A stretch of DNA of 64,000 nt from QWPT01 sp964393015 (GTDB taxonomy: Bacteria; Planctomycetota; Phycisphaerae; Phycisphaerales; SM1A02). The notes below the pieces were generated by a model that ran no database searches, had not been told where the DNA came from, and saw nothing but the letters and a program-made list of their open reading frames with translations. The first letter of the stretch is position 1. Each line of letters begins with the position of its first letter. The stretch is taken from positions 10,139 to 74,138 of the forward strand of contig CAYMSD010000004.1 of NCBI GenBank assembly GCA_964393015.1. Reading direction: 5' to 3'. The position numbers and the translations under genes were made by a program. Positions 18,534 through 26,739 of the stretch are shown here, piece after piece.

Positions 18534-20234
18534 ATGCCTCGGCCCATCTGCAGTCGGTTGGAGAACGGCCTCGTTCGGCTCGCAGCGACGCTTCTTCTCG
18601 TCACGACGCTCTTCGCGACCCAAGCCCGCGCATTCCAATCGAACTGGACCCCGAATGCAGCGAACCCAATCTGGTGCGGAGCGCCACAGACGCACAGCAA
18701 CCATGGCGCACCCCCGCAGGGTTCACCCATCCCGACCGCCCGCCTCATCGAGTTCTCCGTGACGATCGCGGAAGGCGTGCACGAGGGCTTCGACGTGGAG
18801 GTGGTGGCGGCGATGGGCAACCACGAGTTCCCGGCCGGAACGACGGACTTCATCGCGAAGTTCTTCGAACTCCACCCAGACGCCCACTACGCGATGTCCT
18901 ACGGCGGGCTCGCGAGCGGGAACGACTGCGACGGCGACGGCGTCGTGATGCCAGGGCCGGGAGACCCTCCCTGCTGGGGCGACCAATCCGCCACCATCGA
19001 GGACCTCGAGCCCGGGCTTCCCAAGGATCTCCGCTCCTCCGCGGTCTGCCAGCCTGCCCCGCGGTTCCGCATGCGCGTCGACGGCCACCCGTCCTTCAAC
19101 GCGGGGGTGGTCGGGATCCGCATCCGCGGATGGAACGAGGGTGCGTTCCTTGGAGCGTGCGCGAACTCCTCGGACTTCCTCGTCTCGGGACACGGCTGGG
19201 TGCGGTTCTACTCCCATGTGCGGCCGCAGTTCCGCTTCACCTACGGGAAGTACCCGGTTCCCGACGCGCAGGGGAGGAACCAGCCCTTCGCTCCGGGAAT
19301 GATCCGCGACGACAGCCAGAACCCCCCGAAGCACATCGCGTGGTTTCCCGTGACGGCGGCGGAGTTCAACGCCGCGCTGCAGGTCCTCAAGAGCAACATG
19401 GCTCCGAACCCGTGCTCTCCGTTCAACCTGCTGACGGCGAACTGCTGCGACTTCATGCACGAGGTCATGACCGCCGCGGGCTGCGAGATTCCAGACCCGC
19501 ACATGGAGTCGCCGCCTGTCGCTGCGCCGAGGGAGTTCAACCGCAAGTGCCAGGCGATCCTCGACTCGGGCTCGATCGCGCTGCCGCGTTGCGGATTCGT
19601 CGTGAGGGTCGGCCAGCTGCTCGGCGGACCGGGCGCGGCCGAGTCGATCGACGCAGCCGTTGCCTTCGACCTCATGCAGATCGATCCCCAGTCGCTCGCC
19701 GCGCAGCTCGGCTTCCAGTTCGACGAGCTCGACGCGGGCGCATGCGCGCTGCGTCCGAACACGCCGCTCACCCTGGCGATCACGGGCGAGACGGATGTGC
19801 TTCTCGCGATCGACTACGGCGACGGCACGACGGAGGCCGGCGGATCGGGCGCGCGCACCCACACATACACGACGCCGGGCTCGTACGAACTCACCGTCAC
19901 GGCCCTGGTGCAGGGCGAGGTGCGCCGATACGGCGTGCTCGTGACCGTGACCAACAAGGCGCCGAACGGCACGCAGCACACGGTGACCGTCGAGGAGGCC
20001 GCCGAGCCCAAGTTCCCGCCCGTCGACGACCACCCGACGCCGCCGCCGTTCCTCCGCGCGTGCCCGGGCGATGTCGACTCGTCCTTCGCGACCGACGGCG
20101 CGGACCTCGCGATCGTGCTTGCGGAGTGGGGTTCCGTGTCGGTGACGATGGCGGACATCAACGACGACGGCATCGTCGACGCGAACGACCTCGCCGTCGT
20201 GCTCGCGGACTGGGGCGTCTGCGACCCGGGGTGA
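18534..20234 (+). CDS. secreted protein: papain-like (LRAT-like) domain, PKD-like domain, dockerin-like tail (paralog 2)
   Basis: A 566-residue paralog of the preceding gene with the same order of parts. It has a signal peptide (cleavage near TQARA), a body with VHEGFDVEVVAAMGNHEFP (compare VHENFDVEVVAVKG in the first copy), GHGWVRFYSHV supplying the conserved His, and TANCCDFMHEVM supplying the Cys. A PKD-like segment (LLAIDYGDGT, RTHTYTTPGSYELTV) and a dockerin-like tail (CPGDVDSSFATDGADLAIVL, DINDDGIVDANDLAVVL) follow. Aligned positions kept in both copies include GxxxCDGDGV, PPCWG, GKYPV and GxIRDD. The substrate is unknown. The start is the ATG at 18534, 3 bp after AAGGAGTC. Confidence 0.75.
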   Translation: MPRPICSRLENGLVRLAATLLLVTTLFATQARAFQSNWTPNAANPIWCGAPQTHSNHGAPPQGSPIPTARLIEFSVTIAEGVHEGFDVEVVAAMGNHEFPAGTTDFIAKFFELHPDAHYAMSYGGLASGNDCDGDGVVMPGPGDPPCWGDQSATIEDLEPGLPKDLRSSAVCQPAPRFRMRVDGHPSFNAGVVGIRIRGWNEGAFLGACANSSDFLVSGHGWVRFYSHVRPQFRFTYGKYPVPDAQGRNQPFAPGMIRDDSQNPPKHIAWFPVTAAEFNAALQVLKSNMAPNPCSPFNLLTANCCDFMHEVMTAAGCEIPDPHMESPPVAAPREFNRKCQAILDSGSIALPRCGFVVRVGQLLGGPGAAESIDAAVAFDLMQIDPQSLAAQLGFQFDELDAGACALRPNTPLTLAITGETDVLLAIDYGDGTTEAGGSGARTHTYTTPGSYELTVTALVQGEVRRYGVLVTVTNKAPNGTQHTVTVEEAAEPKFPPVDDHPTPPPFLRACPGDVDSSFATDGADLAIVLAEWGSVSVTMADINDDGIVDANDLAVVLADWGVCDPG

Positions 20235-20274
20235 TCGAACGCGACCGCTCGCGCTGCACTTCCACGCGCTCCTT

Positions 20275-20310
20275 GCCGCCCGCGGGGTCCTCCGGGGCTC
20301 CGCGGGCGGC
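20275..20310 (+). terminator. GC hairpin after paralog 2
   Basis: GCCGCCCGCG (20275-20284) pairs with CGCGGGCGGC (20301-20310) around a 16-base loop. There is no T tract. It would separate the secreted-protein gene from the tRNA promoter. Confidence 0.45.
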
Positions 20311-20333
20311 GTCGCCGCCGCGGAACGGCGCGG

Positions 20334-20361
20334 TTGAGGATCGATCGGGAACCGCTATACT
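20334..20361 (+). promoter_or_regulatory. promoter of the tRNA with CAT anticodon
   Basis: TTGAGG (20334-20339), a 16-bp spacer, TATACT (20356-20361). It ends 12 bp before the tRNA 5' end. Confidence 0.6.
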
Positions 20362-20373
20362 CCCCGACCCTCC

Positions 20374-20448
20374 GCCGATGTAGCTCAGCTGGTTTAGAGC
20401 GCTGGATTCATAACCCGGAGGTCGACGGTTCGAGTCCGTCCATCGGCA
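20374..20448 (+). tRNA. tRNA with CAT anticodon (tRNA-Met, or tRNA-Ile2)
   Basis: The full cloverleaf is visible. Acceptor GCCGATG pairs with CATCGGC, the D arm is GCTC...GAGC, the anticodon loop is TTCATAA, and the T arm is GACGG TTCGAGT CCGTC. The anticodon stem has one A-C mismatch next to the loop. The 3' CCA is not encoded. The first acceptor pair G-C rules out a typical initiator tRNA (which has a mismatch at 1-72). Elongator Met and lysidine-modified Ile cannot be told apart by eye. Confidence 0.92.
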
Positions 20449-20561
20449 CTTCCAACGGTCGCGAGGCCTCCCGGCGCCTCGCACAGGGATCAGGTCGACA
20501 GGCTCCGCGCTCCGCGGGGCCTGTCGTCGTCTCTGGCGCGATGTCGGCGATCGCGGTTCCG

Positions 20562-22061
20562 TCAGAGGAGCGGCGACAGAAGGCCGACCGCGTTCTCGAC
20601 GAGCCGCTTCCACCAGGGGCGCGCATACCACTCCGCTGGCAGGATCCGCCGCGAGCGCGCGAGGTAGCCCTCCTGCAGGGCGCGCAGTCGCCCGCTCACC
20701 TCCGCATCGTAGACCACCATGCTCGCCTCGAGGTTGAGCTCGAAGCTGCGGCGATCGAGGTTCGCGCTCGTCATCAGCGAGGTGCGCCCGTCGGCCACGA
20801 TCGTCTTCGCATGGAGAAGCCCGCCTCGGTAGAGCCAGAGCTCGACGCCCGCCTCGAGGAGGCGCTGGTAGAACTTGCGGCTCGCGAGCTTGACCAGCAG
20901 CGAGTCGTTGAACTCGGGCATGATGAGCACCGTGCGCACGCCGCGCCGCGCCGCCGTGAGAAGCGCGGCGAGGGTCGGCTCGTCGGGCACGAAGTAGGGC
21001 GTCGTCAGGATGACCTCCTCCTCCGCGAGATGGACGAGCGAGAGGATCATCTGCGGCATGGCGCTCTCGTAGGTCGCGGGCCCCGTGCCGAGGACCTGCG
21101 CGATCGCCGGCTCGACGCCGTCGCCGACATTCTGCGTCACCAGCGACCAGAGATCCTCGTCCGTCTCGAGGAACCAGTCCTCCACGAAGATCTTCTGCAG
21201 GTCGTTGGCCACGCGCCCCTTGATGCGCATGGTCGCGTCGATCCACGGCGCGTAGCGCTCCTTCACCTTGAAGTCCTTCGAGGCGAGGTTGTGGCTGCCG
21301 ATGTAGCCGACCGCGCCGTCGATGACCACGATCTTGCGGTGGTTGCGCAGGTCGATGCGGCCGAACCTCCGCCGCAGCATGCCGACGGGCAGCGCCTCGA
21401 CGACCTGCACGCCCGCCTTCGCGAGTTCGGCGCACCGCGCGCTCTTCAGGAACGCCCGCGACCCGAGCCCGTCGAGCAGCAGCCTGCAAGGGATGCCCCG
21501 CCGCGCTGCATCCTCGAGCGCGCGGAAGACATGGCAGCTCGTCGCGTCGTCGAGCGCGATGTAGAAGACGATGTGGACATGGCGCTCGGCGCGGCCGATG
21601 TCCTCTGCCATGCGGCGGAAGAGCTCCTCCGCCTCGTCGAAGAGCTCGATGTCGTTTCCGCCGAGCGGGAAGTCCCCCGAGATCGACGACGCCTGCGTGG
21701 CGATGTGGCGCTGGTCCTGGGTCAGCGAGCGGAAGACGCTCTCACGGGCGCGCCGTCGCGCGGCGCCAGCGCCCCCCGCCTCCTCGCGCCGACGCGCCTC
21801 GGCCCGCTCCTCCGCGACCTCGAGATACGACGCCTCGCGCCGAGCGGAGAGCCAGGGCTTGCCGAAGATCCAGTAGATGATCGGCCCGACGAACGGGGCC
21901 GCGATCACGAGGAGCACCCACGACATCGCGCTCTGCGAGCGGCAGCGCCTGTCGAGAAGGACGGCCGCCACGGTCGTGAGCGACATCGTGAGGGAGGCGA
22001 CCACGAGAAGGGGCGCCACCCAGGGCCATTCCGAGAAGATGGATCGGAGCAACGGAAGCAC
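20562..22061 (-). CDS. cls: cardiolipin synthase (phospholipase D family)
   Basis: Condenses phosphatidylglycerol into cardiolipin at the membrane. It is 499 residues from the GTG at 22061. Two N-terminal membrane helices (WVAPLLVVASLTMSLTTVAAVLL and SWVLLVIAAPFVGPIIYWIFG) come first, then an Ala/Arg/Glu-rich linker. Two PLD domains follow, with HKD motifs HRKIVVIDG and HAKTIVADG. TTPYFVPDEPTL and LMTSANLDRRS are also family landmarks. The GTG is the only start that keeps the first membrane helix without a long Arg-rich tail. A TAGAGT hexamer lies 9 bp upstream and is shared with the divergent gene at 22083. Confidence 0.92.
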   Translation of the reverse strand: MLPLLRSIFSEWPWVAPLLVVASLTMSLTTVAAVLLDRRCRSQSAMSWVLLVIAAPFVGPIIYWIFGKPWLSARREASYLEVAEERAEARRREEAGGAGAARRRARESVFRSLTQDQRHIATQASSISGDFPLGGNDIELFDEAEELFRRMAEDIGRAERHVHIVFYIALDDATSCHVFRALEDAARRGIPCRLLLDGLGSRAFLKSARCAELAKAGVQVVEALPVGMLRRRFGRIDLRNHRKIVVIDGAVGYIGSHNLASKDFKVKERYAPWIDATMRIKGRVANDLQKIFVEDWFLETDEDLWSLVTQNVGDGVEPAIAQVLGTGPATYESAMPQMILSLVHLAEEEVILTTPYFVPDEPTLAALLTAARRGVRTVLIMPEFNDSLLVKLASRKFYQRLLEAGVELWLYRGGLLHAKTIVADGRTSLMTSANLDRRSFELNLEASMVVYDAEVSGRLRALQEGYLARSRRILPAEWYARPWWKRLVENAVGLLSPLL

Positions 22062-22070
22062 CGCGGCGGG

Positions 22071-22076
22071 TACTCT
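22071..22076. promoter_or_regulatory. shared bidirectional -10 hexamer (cls / membrane gene)
   Basis: The same six bases read TACTCT on the plus strand, 6 bp before the ATG at 22083. On the minus strand they read TAGAGT, 9 bp before the GTG of cls at 22061. The two start codons are only 21 bp apart. Both genes would be leaderless. Confidence 0.5.
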
Positions 22077-22082
22077 ACGGGC

Positions 22083-22490
22083 ATGGACGAGAACCGCCCG
22101 ACGCCCTCGCACCGTCCCGCGCCCGATGTGCTCGGGCCGCTCCTCTCGGCGGCGATCTTCGGCTACTTCGGCTTCCTGAGCGAGACGACCTCGCAGGTCA
22201 CGAACAACGCGGGCGAGACCGTCCCGCTCTGGATCGGCGCACTGTGGATCCTCCGCCTCTCGACGCTCCTCTTCGCGGGCGCGGCGGGGCTCGCCATGGC
22301 TCGAGCTCCGATGGCGGGGCTTGCCTCCGGCCTCGCAGGCCTTGCGGCCACGCTCGGCCTTCTCGTGATCCTCGTGTGGGACCAGGTCGACAGGCAGTAC
22401 TACTTCGCCTGCCCGGGGTGGCTCCTCGCGATCTTCATCGTGTGGAACGGCTACCACTCGGTGCGCACGGTGCGGGACCACCTCCGCTGA
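22083..22490 (+). CDS. small multi-pass membrane protein of unknown function
   Basis: A 135-residue protein with a short Pro-rich N-terminus and then about four hydrophobic segments: VLGPLLSAAIFGYFGF, LWILRLSTLLFAGAAGLAMA, a Gly/Ala/Leu-rich segment (ASGLAGLAATLGLLVILVW), and FACPGWLLAIFIVWNGY. The C-terminus is short and basic. I recognise no family. It diverges from cls with start codons 21 bp apart, so co-regulation with cardiolipin synthesis is possible but not shown. The ATG is supported by TACTCT 6 bp upstream. Confidence 0.75.
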   Translation: MDENRPTPSHRPAPDVLGPLLSAAIFGYFGFLSETTSQVTNNAGETVPLWIGALWILRLSTLLFAGAAGLAMARAPMAGLASGLAGLAATLGLLVILVWDQVDRQYYFACPGWLLAIFIVWNGYHSVRTVRDHLR

Positions 22491-22495
22491 AAGGC

Positions 22496-22501
22496 TATAC
22501 T
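22496..22501 (+). promoter_or_regulatory. -10 element of tRNA-Arg
   Basis: TATACT, 13 bp before the tRNA 5' end. It lies 5 bp after the stop of the membrane-protein gene. No clear -35 is seen. Confidence 0.6.
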
Positions 22502-22514
22502 GCGCGGCTTCGGT

Positions 22515-22588
22515 GCCCTCTTAGCTCAGCTGGATAGAGCAGCGCTTTCCTAAAGCGCAGGTCGCAGGTTCGAATCCCGCAGGGGGCG
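22515..22588 (+). tRNA. tRNA-Arg (CCT anticodon)
   Basis: Acceptor GCCCTCT pairs with AGGGGGC (one G-T pair). The anticodon stem is GCGCT/AGCGC around loop TTCCTAA, giving anticodon CCT. The T arm is GCAGG TTCGAAT CCCGC with one mismatch, and the D arm is GCTC...GAGC. The CCA end is not encoded. Confidence 0.93.
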
Positions 22589-22703
22589 CTTTCCGATTCA
22601 GACGGACGCTCCGCGCGCCGTCCGCGGGATTCAACAGCCCGCGCCATCGAGCCGATACTCCTGCGGTCCACACGGCCCGCACGCAACCAGTAGGATCCCC
22701 GCC

Positions 22704-22847
22704 ATGGAACTCGTCCTCTTCTCGAACGCCCTCTGGATCATCGTCTGCGCCATCTGGTGCCTCCTCTGCGTCGGCCAGGCCCGCGCAGACCGCGCCAAGG
22801 GCGCTGGCTTCCAGCGGCCGCTCTCGAAGGACGAACTCGAGCGCTGA
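22704..22847 (+). CDS. 47-residue single-span membrane protein
   Basis: A short open frame beginning MELVLFSNALWIIVCAIW. It has one membrane helix with three cysteines (ICAIWCLLCVG region), followed by a basic/polar tail ending PLSKDELER. The ATG has TAGGAT 7 bp upstream, the same arrangement as the pseudopilin gene at 23596. It lies between tRNA-Arg and trmL, 30 bp before the latter. The amino-acid pattern (hydrophobic helix, then RADRAK) and the promoter make it likely to be real. I do not recognise the family, and nothing shows a function. Confidence 0.6.
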   Translation: MELVLFSNALWIIVCAIWCLLCVGQARADRAKGAGFQRPLSKDELER

Positions 22848-22877
22848 TGCGCACGCGCGGCGAGCGGAGGCTCCTCT

Positions 22878-23411
22878 GTGCCTGACGCCCCGCTGCTCCA
22901 TTTCGTCCTCCTCCACCCGGAGATCCCGAACAACACGGGGAACATCGGCCGCACGGCCGCAGCGCTCGGCTGCAGGCTGCACATCGTCCACCCGATCGGC
23001 TTCGACATGGACGACAAGGCCCGCAGACGGGCGGGACTCGACTATTGGCATCTGGTCGACTGCGTCGAGCACGCAGACTGGCAGGCGTTCCTCGAGTCGG
23101 AGCGGCCGCGGCGACTGTGGCTCTTCACCGCGCGCGCGGAGCGATCGCTCTATGACGCCGGGTTCCAGCGCGGCGACTACCTGCTGTTCGGCAAGGAGTC
23201 GAGCGGCGTCGACCCCGAGACGGCCGCGTTCGTGCTGGCGGCGTTCGGGGAGGAGTCGCTCCTCCGCATCCCGCAGCCGGGGACGGACAGCCCTCGGCCG
23301 GTGGGCGGCGGCGCGGCGGGCCCTGCGACCGCCTCCGTGCGCAGCCTCAACCTCGCGACCGCCGTGGCGATCGCGGGCTACGAGGGCTATCGGCAGCTCT
23401 CGCGGGGGTAG
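22878..23411 (+). CDS. trmL: tRNA (cytidine/uridine-34-2'-O)-methyltransferase TrmL
   Basis: A SPOUT-class methyltransferase that 2'-O-methylates the wobble base of tRNA-Leu isoacceptors. It is 177 residues, close to the family size of about 157. Family sequence is plain: LHPEIPNNTGNIGRTAAALG at the N-terminus, LHIVHPIGFDMDDKARRRAG and GLDYWHLVD. The knot-forming SAM site is GDYLLFGKESSGV with LRIPQP, and the C-terminal stretch is VRSLNLATAVAIAGYE. A glycine/alanine-rich insert just before that last motif accounts for the extra length. The start is GTG at 22878. A possible hairpin follows at 23517-23537. Confidence 0.93.
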   Translation: MPDAPLLHFVLLHPEIPNNTGNIGRTAAALGCRLHIVHPIGFDMDDKARRRAGLDYWHLVDCVEHADWQAFLESERPRRLWLFTARAERSLYDAGFQRGDYLLFGKESSGVDPETAAFVLAAFGEESLLRIPQPGTDSPRPVGGGAAGPATASVRSLNLATAVAIAGYEGYRQLSRG

Positions 23412-23516
23412 GGGCAGACGCCACGCGGGCCACGCGGAAAAACTAGGTGTCCAATATGCCCTCTGCGCCGGGTTTGGCCCGAGGACGCAGCACTGAGCGC
23501 CCCCGCGGCGTAATCA

Positions 23517-23537
23517 TGCCGAGTCGGCGCCTCGGCA
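23517..23537 (+). terminator. hairpin between trmL and the pseudopilin gene
   Basis: TGCCGAG (23517-23523) pairs with CTCGGCA (23531-23537) around a 7-base loop, without a T tract. A second imperfect stem (CGTCGG with CCGACG) lies just downstream, before the pseudopilin -10 box. It could be a terminator or a regulatory structure. Confidence 0.35.
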
Positions 23538-23582
23538 AGCGTTCCCTCGTCGGGGTTCCTCCGCCGACGGGGCTTCTCCCGT

Positions 23583-23588
23583 TAGGAT
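23583..23588 (+). promoter_or_regulatory. -10-like hexamer before the pseudopilin gene
   Basis: TAGGAT, 7 bp before the ATG at 23596. Confidence 0.5.
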
Positions 23589-23595
23589 TCTCCGC

Positions 23596-24633
23596 ATGTC
23601 CGCATCGACCACCACGACCCGTCACGCCTCCTCGGCCCGCGCGCAGACCCGCCGCGCCTTCACCCTGACCGAGATGCTGGTGGTGATCGGCATCATCGCG
23701 CTCCTCATCGGGATCCTGCTGCCCGCGCTCAGCCGCGTGCAGGAGCGCGCGCGCAAGACGCAGACGGAGAACCTCCTGCAGGAGTTCGCGAAGGCCTGCG
23801 AGACCTTCCAGCAGCAGTTCGGCTTCTACCCGGGAATCGTGCCAGAGGCGATCCTCGCCGCCGACCCCAAGATCACGGGCACCGAGAACGCGATCCTGCA
23901 CCTCTGCGGCGGCGCGGTCGGGCAGGACGATCCGAACTACGGTGCGACCCAGTACAACTCCTGGACCGAGATCACCTTCAACGGCGGCGCTGGCAACACC
24001 TTCGCCATCAAGGTGAACCCGTCGAAGGTCGGCGAGGGGCCGCGCATCCGCGGCGTCCAGTACAAGGCGTTCTTCTCGCCGAAGGTCGACGACCTCGCGG
24101 CGGTCCCCGGGCAGAACATGACCTCCGTGGGCGGCGACCCGTTCTCCGCGGATCCGTATCGGATTCCCGATCTCGTCGACGCATGGGGACAGCCCGTGAT
24201 CTACATGCGCCAGATGCGCCCGCAGGGCTCGACGCTCGTCGCAGGGGCGCTGCCTTCCGCGTCGCTCAGCGACTGCATCTTCAACTTCCAGAGCATCCTC
24301 GGCTATGTGAACTCGGTCGAGCTCGGCGAACTCTCGCAGAACCAGCTCACGGGCAGCATCCTGCGCGTGGCTCCCGCGGCGAACCAGGACGCCACCCTCG
24401 CGCAGATCGTCCGCAATGTGAGCTACGGCACCAACAACCAGCCGCTTGCGGGTGCACCGCGCGGCGCATTCGTGCTGATCTCCGCCGGCCAGGACGGCAT
24501 CTTCTTCTCGCGGATCGATGGCCCGGGCAACCCCACGCAGCCCGTCACCGACATCGTGAACTCCGCCACGAACCCCAAGGGGCCGTATGTGGTGGCCGAG
24601 TACGACGACATCCGCGTCTTCGGCGGCGGTTGA
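23596..24633 (+). CDS. type II secretion/type IV pilus-like pseudopilin
   Basis: A 345-residue protein. A short basic leader ends in the prepilin peptidase site region RRAFTLTEMLVVIGIIALL, where F is +1 and E is +5, followed by the hydrophobic helix typical of GspG/H-like pseudopilins. The rest is a long exported domain without lysine-rich repeats. It contains PDLVDAWGQPVIYM, a sequence type seen in many GspG-like proteins (DxWGxPxxY), and ends near VVAEYDDIRVFGGG. The length is about twice that of classical GspG, as is common in planctomycete pseudopilins. No other secretion-apparatus gene is nearby, so it is an isolated subunit. Confidence 0.85.
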   Translation: MSASTTTTRHASSARAQTRRAFTLTEMLVVIGIIALLIGILLPALSRVQERARKTQTENLLQEFAKACETFQQQFGFYPGIVPEAILAADPKITGTENAILHLCGGAVGQDDPNYGATQYNSWTEITFNGGAGNTFAIKVNPSKVGEGPRIRGVQYKAFFSPKVDDLAAVPGQNMTSVGGDPFSADPYRIPDLVDAWGQPVIYMRQMRPQGSTLVAGALPSASLSDCIFNFQSILGYVNSVELGELSQNQLTGSILRVAPAANQDATLAQIVRNVSYGTNNQPLAGAPRGAFVLISAGQDGIFFSRIDGPGNPTQPVTDIVNSATNPKGPYVVAEYDDIRVFGGG

Positions 24634-24669
24634 TCGACGGGTCGCTGCCGGCGCCTGTCCGTGCGTCGG

Positions 24670-25437
24670 TCAGTTGGGATTCATCGCAGGCTCGCCCGAC
24701 GGCTTGCCTTCGCCCGCCTCGCGGGCGCGGCGCTTGCGTTCAGCCTGTTCCTTCGCGGCGGCGCGCTTCGCCTCGGCCTCGCGCGCCATGGCCGCGCGGA
24801 TCTCCTTGCGCGCAGCGTCGTGATGCTCCTTGAGCGCTGCGCCCTCCGCTTCGTCGAGCAGCGCGTAGACCTGCTGCTCGAGCTCCGCGAGCTTCGGGCG
24901 GCTCTTCTCGATCGACGACGCGATGCGCTTGAACTCGTCGCTCGGCGGCTGGTCGGTCGGAGCGTTGCGCCGCAGCCGGAGGATCTCCTCCTGCTTCGCC
25001 TTCGCGAGCGCACGCCACGACTCGAGCCGCGCGGCGAAGTCCGCGATGGCGGCCTCGGCGGTCTTCGCGCGGTCGCCCTCGAGCGCAAGCCGTCCGACTG
25101 CTTCGACGAACGCACGATGCTCGATGTCCGCGCGCGAGCCCGCGGTGCGTGCACGCGCGTCCTTCTTGCCGTCGGCTTCCTGCATGCCTTCCGCAGGCTT
25201 CGTGCGCTGGCCGCCCGTGAAGCCGCGCGACGACTCGACATCCTCCTTCGGCACGGCAGGGCCGCGGAGGATGTCGTCCTTCGCTCCCTCCCTCACTCCC
25301 TCCTTCGCCGCGTCCTGCGCATGCAGGATCGGCGCGGCCGACAGCGACGCAGCACACGCAAGCGGCGCGACCACGGCGAGGAAGCATGCGAGCGCGCTGC
25401 GTTCGGAAGCACGGACGGTCGGTCGGTCGTTGCGCAC
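24670..25437 (-). CDS. exported charged coiled-coil-like protein of unknown function
   Basis: A 255-residue protein. The GTG at 25437 is chosen because AGGAG lies 9 bp upstream and the sequence then begins with a normal signal peptide (ACFLAVVAPLACAASLSAAP). The mature part is very rich in Ala, Lys, Glu and Arg. Its long helix-prone stretches (EAVGRLALEGDRAKTAEAA, FKRIASSIEKSRPKLAELEQ, AKRAAAKEQAERKRRAREAG) suggest a periplasmic coiled coil. I do not recognise the family. It diverges from mrp. The 36-bp gap to the pseudopilin stop is convergent. Confidence 0.65.
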   Translation of the reverse strand: MRNDRPTVRASERSALACFLAVVAPLACAASLSAAPILHAQDAAKEGVREGAKDDILRGPAVPKEDVESSRGFTGGQRTKPAEGMQEADGKKDARARTAGSRADIEHRAFVEAVGRLALEGDRAKTAEAAIADFAARLESWRALAKAKQEEILRLRRNAPTDQPPSDEFKRIASSIEKSRPKLAELEQQVYALLDEAEGAALKEHHDAARKEIRAAMAREAEAKRAAAKEQAERKRRAREAGEGKPSGEPAMNPN

Positions 25438-25632
25438 GGCTGCGTTCTCCTGGGTCGGCTCGGTGGGACTGGCGCCGCGTGGAGGCGCCCGCACATTCTT
25501 TCGTCCAAACGCGCGCCTGGCCCGCCTGATTGCCGCCTCGGGCGCACCTCGCGCTACCATCCTTCCCCGCTCGCTCGGCTATGACGGGCGGTCCGAGATC
25601 AAGTCTACCCCTTCACCGGCACCGCGCGCCGC

Positions 25633-26739
25633 ATGCTCCCCATGAACCTCACCCCCGCCGACCTCATCGACGCCCTCCGCACCGTGCTCGACCCAGACAT
25701 CCGCAAGGATCTCGTCACCCTGGGCATGGTCAAGGAGACGAAGGTCGAGGGCGATCGCGCGCTGGTGACGGTCGAGCTGACGACGCCCGCCTGCCCGATG
25801 AAGGACAAGATCCGTGGGGACATCGAGGCGGCGATCGCGGCGAAGGCCGCCGAGCGTGGCGCGCGTCACGCGGGGGTCGATGTCACCTTCACCGCCGATG
25901 TCCGTCGTGCCAACGAGCGAACGAAGGACGGGGCGAATCCCCTTCCAGGCGTCCGACAGGTCATCGCCGTCGGTGCGGGCAAGGGCGGGGTCGGCAAGTC
26001 GACCGTGGCCGTGAACCTCGCCGTCGCGCTCGCGCGGATGGGTGCGCGCACGGGCCTCCTCGACGGCGACATCTACGGCCCGAGCGCGCCGACCATGCTC
26101 GGCCTCGAGGACGAGCCCACGCAGGCGCGCGGAAACATGCTGCTCCCGTTCGAAGTGCACGGCATCAAGGCGATGACGATCGGGAAGCTCGTCGACCCCG
26201 ACAAGCCGCTGATCTGGCGCGGGCCGATGGCGCACGGCGCCTTCAAGCAGCTTGCGACCCAGACCGAGTGGGGCGAACTCGACTACCTCATCGTCGATCT
26301 CCCGCCCGGGACGGGCGATGTGCCGCTCACGCTGTCGCAGCTCCTGCCGCTTTCGGGCGCGGTCATCGTGTGCACGCCGCAGCAGGTCGCGCAGGACGAC
26401 GCGCGTCGCGCCGCCAAGATGTTCGAGCAGCTCGGCGTCCCCGTGATCGGCGTCGTCGAGAACATGAGCGTCTTCGTCGACGATTCGGGCCGCGAGCATG
26501 ACCTCTTCGGCAAGGGCGGCGCGGAGATCATGGCCCACGCGATGGGGCTCTCGTTCCTCGGCGCGATCGCCATCCGCCCAGCGCTGCGCGTCCACAGCGA
26601 CCGCGGCACGCCGCTCGCGAACTGGAACGACGCGCGCCTCGGCGCAGAGCTCGACCTCGTCGCCCGCAATGTGGCCGCGCGCGTGTCGACCCTCGCCTTC
26701 CAGGGCACGCTCGTCCAGCCGACGATCAGCGTCCGTTGA
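25633..26739 (+). CDS. mrp: Mrp/ApbC-type iron-sulfur carrier ATPase
   Basis: A 368-residue P-loop protein of the Mrp/NBP35 family, which transfers iron-sulfur clusters to target proteins. An N-terminal MIP18-like domain (VLDPDIRKDLVTLGMV, TTPACPMKD) is joined to the ATPase domain with the deviant Walker A GKGGVGKSTVAVNLA, DGDIYGPSAPTMLG, and the Walker B-like YLIVDLPPGTGDVPLTL. After VVENMSVFV the usual CPxC cluster-binding pair is missing; the sequence reads DDSGREHDLFG. Cluster binding by the standard site is therefore doubtful. TACCAT at 25555-25560 may be its -10. The 3' end overlaps the convergent acyltransferase gene by 14 bp. Confidence 0.92.
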   Translation: MLPMNLTPADLIDALRTVLDPDIRKDLVTLGMVKETKVEGDRALVTVELTTPACPMKDKIRGDIEAAIAAKAAERGARHAGVDVTFTADVRRANERTKDGANPLPGVRQVIAVGAGKGGVGKSTVAVNLAVALARMGARTGLLDGDIYGPSAPTMLGLEDEPTQARGNMLLPFEVHGIKAMTIGKLVDPDKPLIWRGPMAHGAFKQLATQTEWGELDYLIVDLPPGTGDVPLTLSQLLPLSGAVIVCTPQQVAQDDARRAAKMFEQLGVPVIGVVENMSVFVDDSGREHDLFGKGGAEIMAHAMGLSFLGAIAIRPALRVHSDRGTPLANWNDARLGAELDLVARNVAARVSTLAFQGTLVQPTISVR

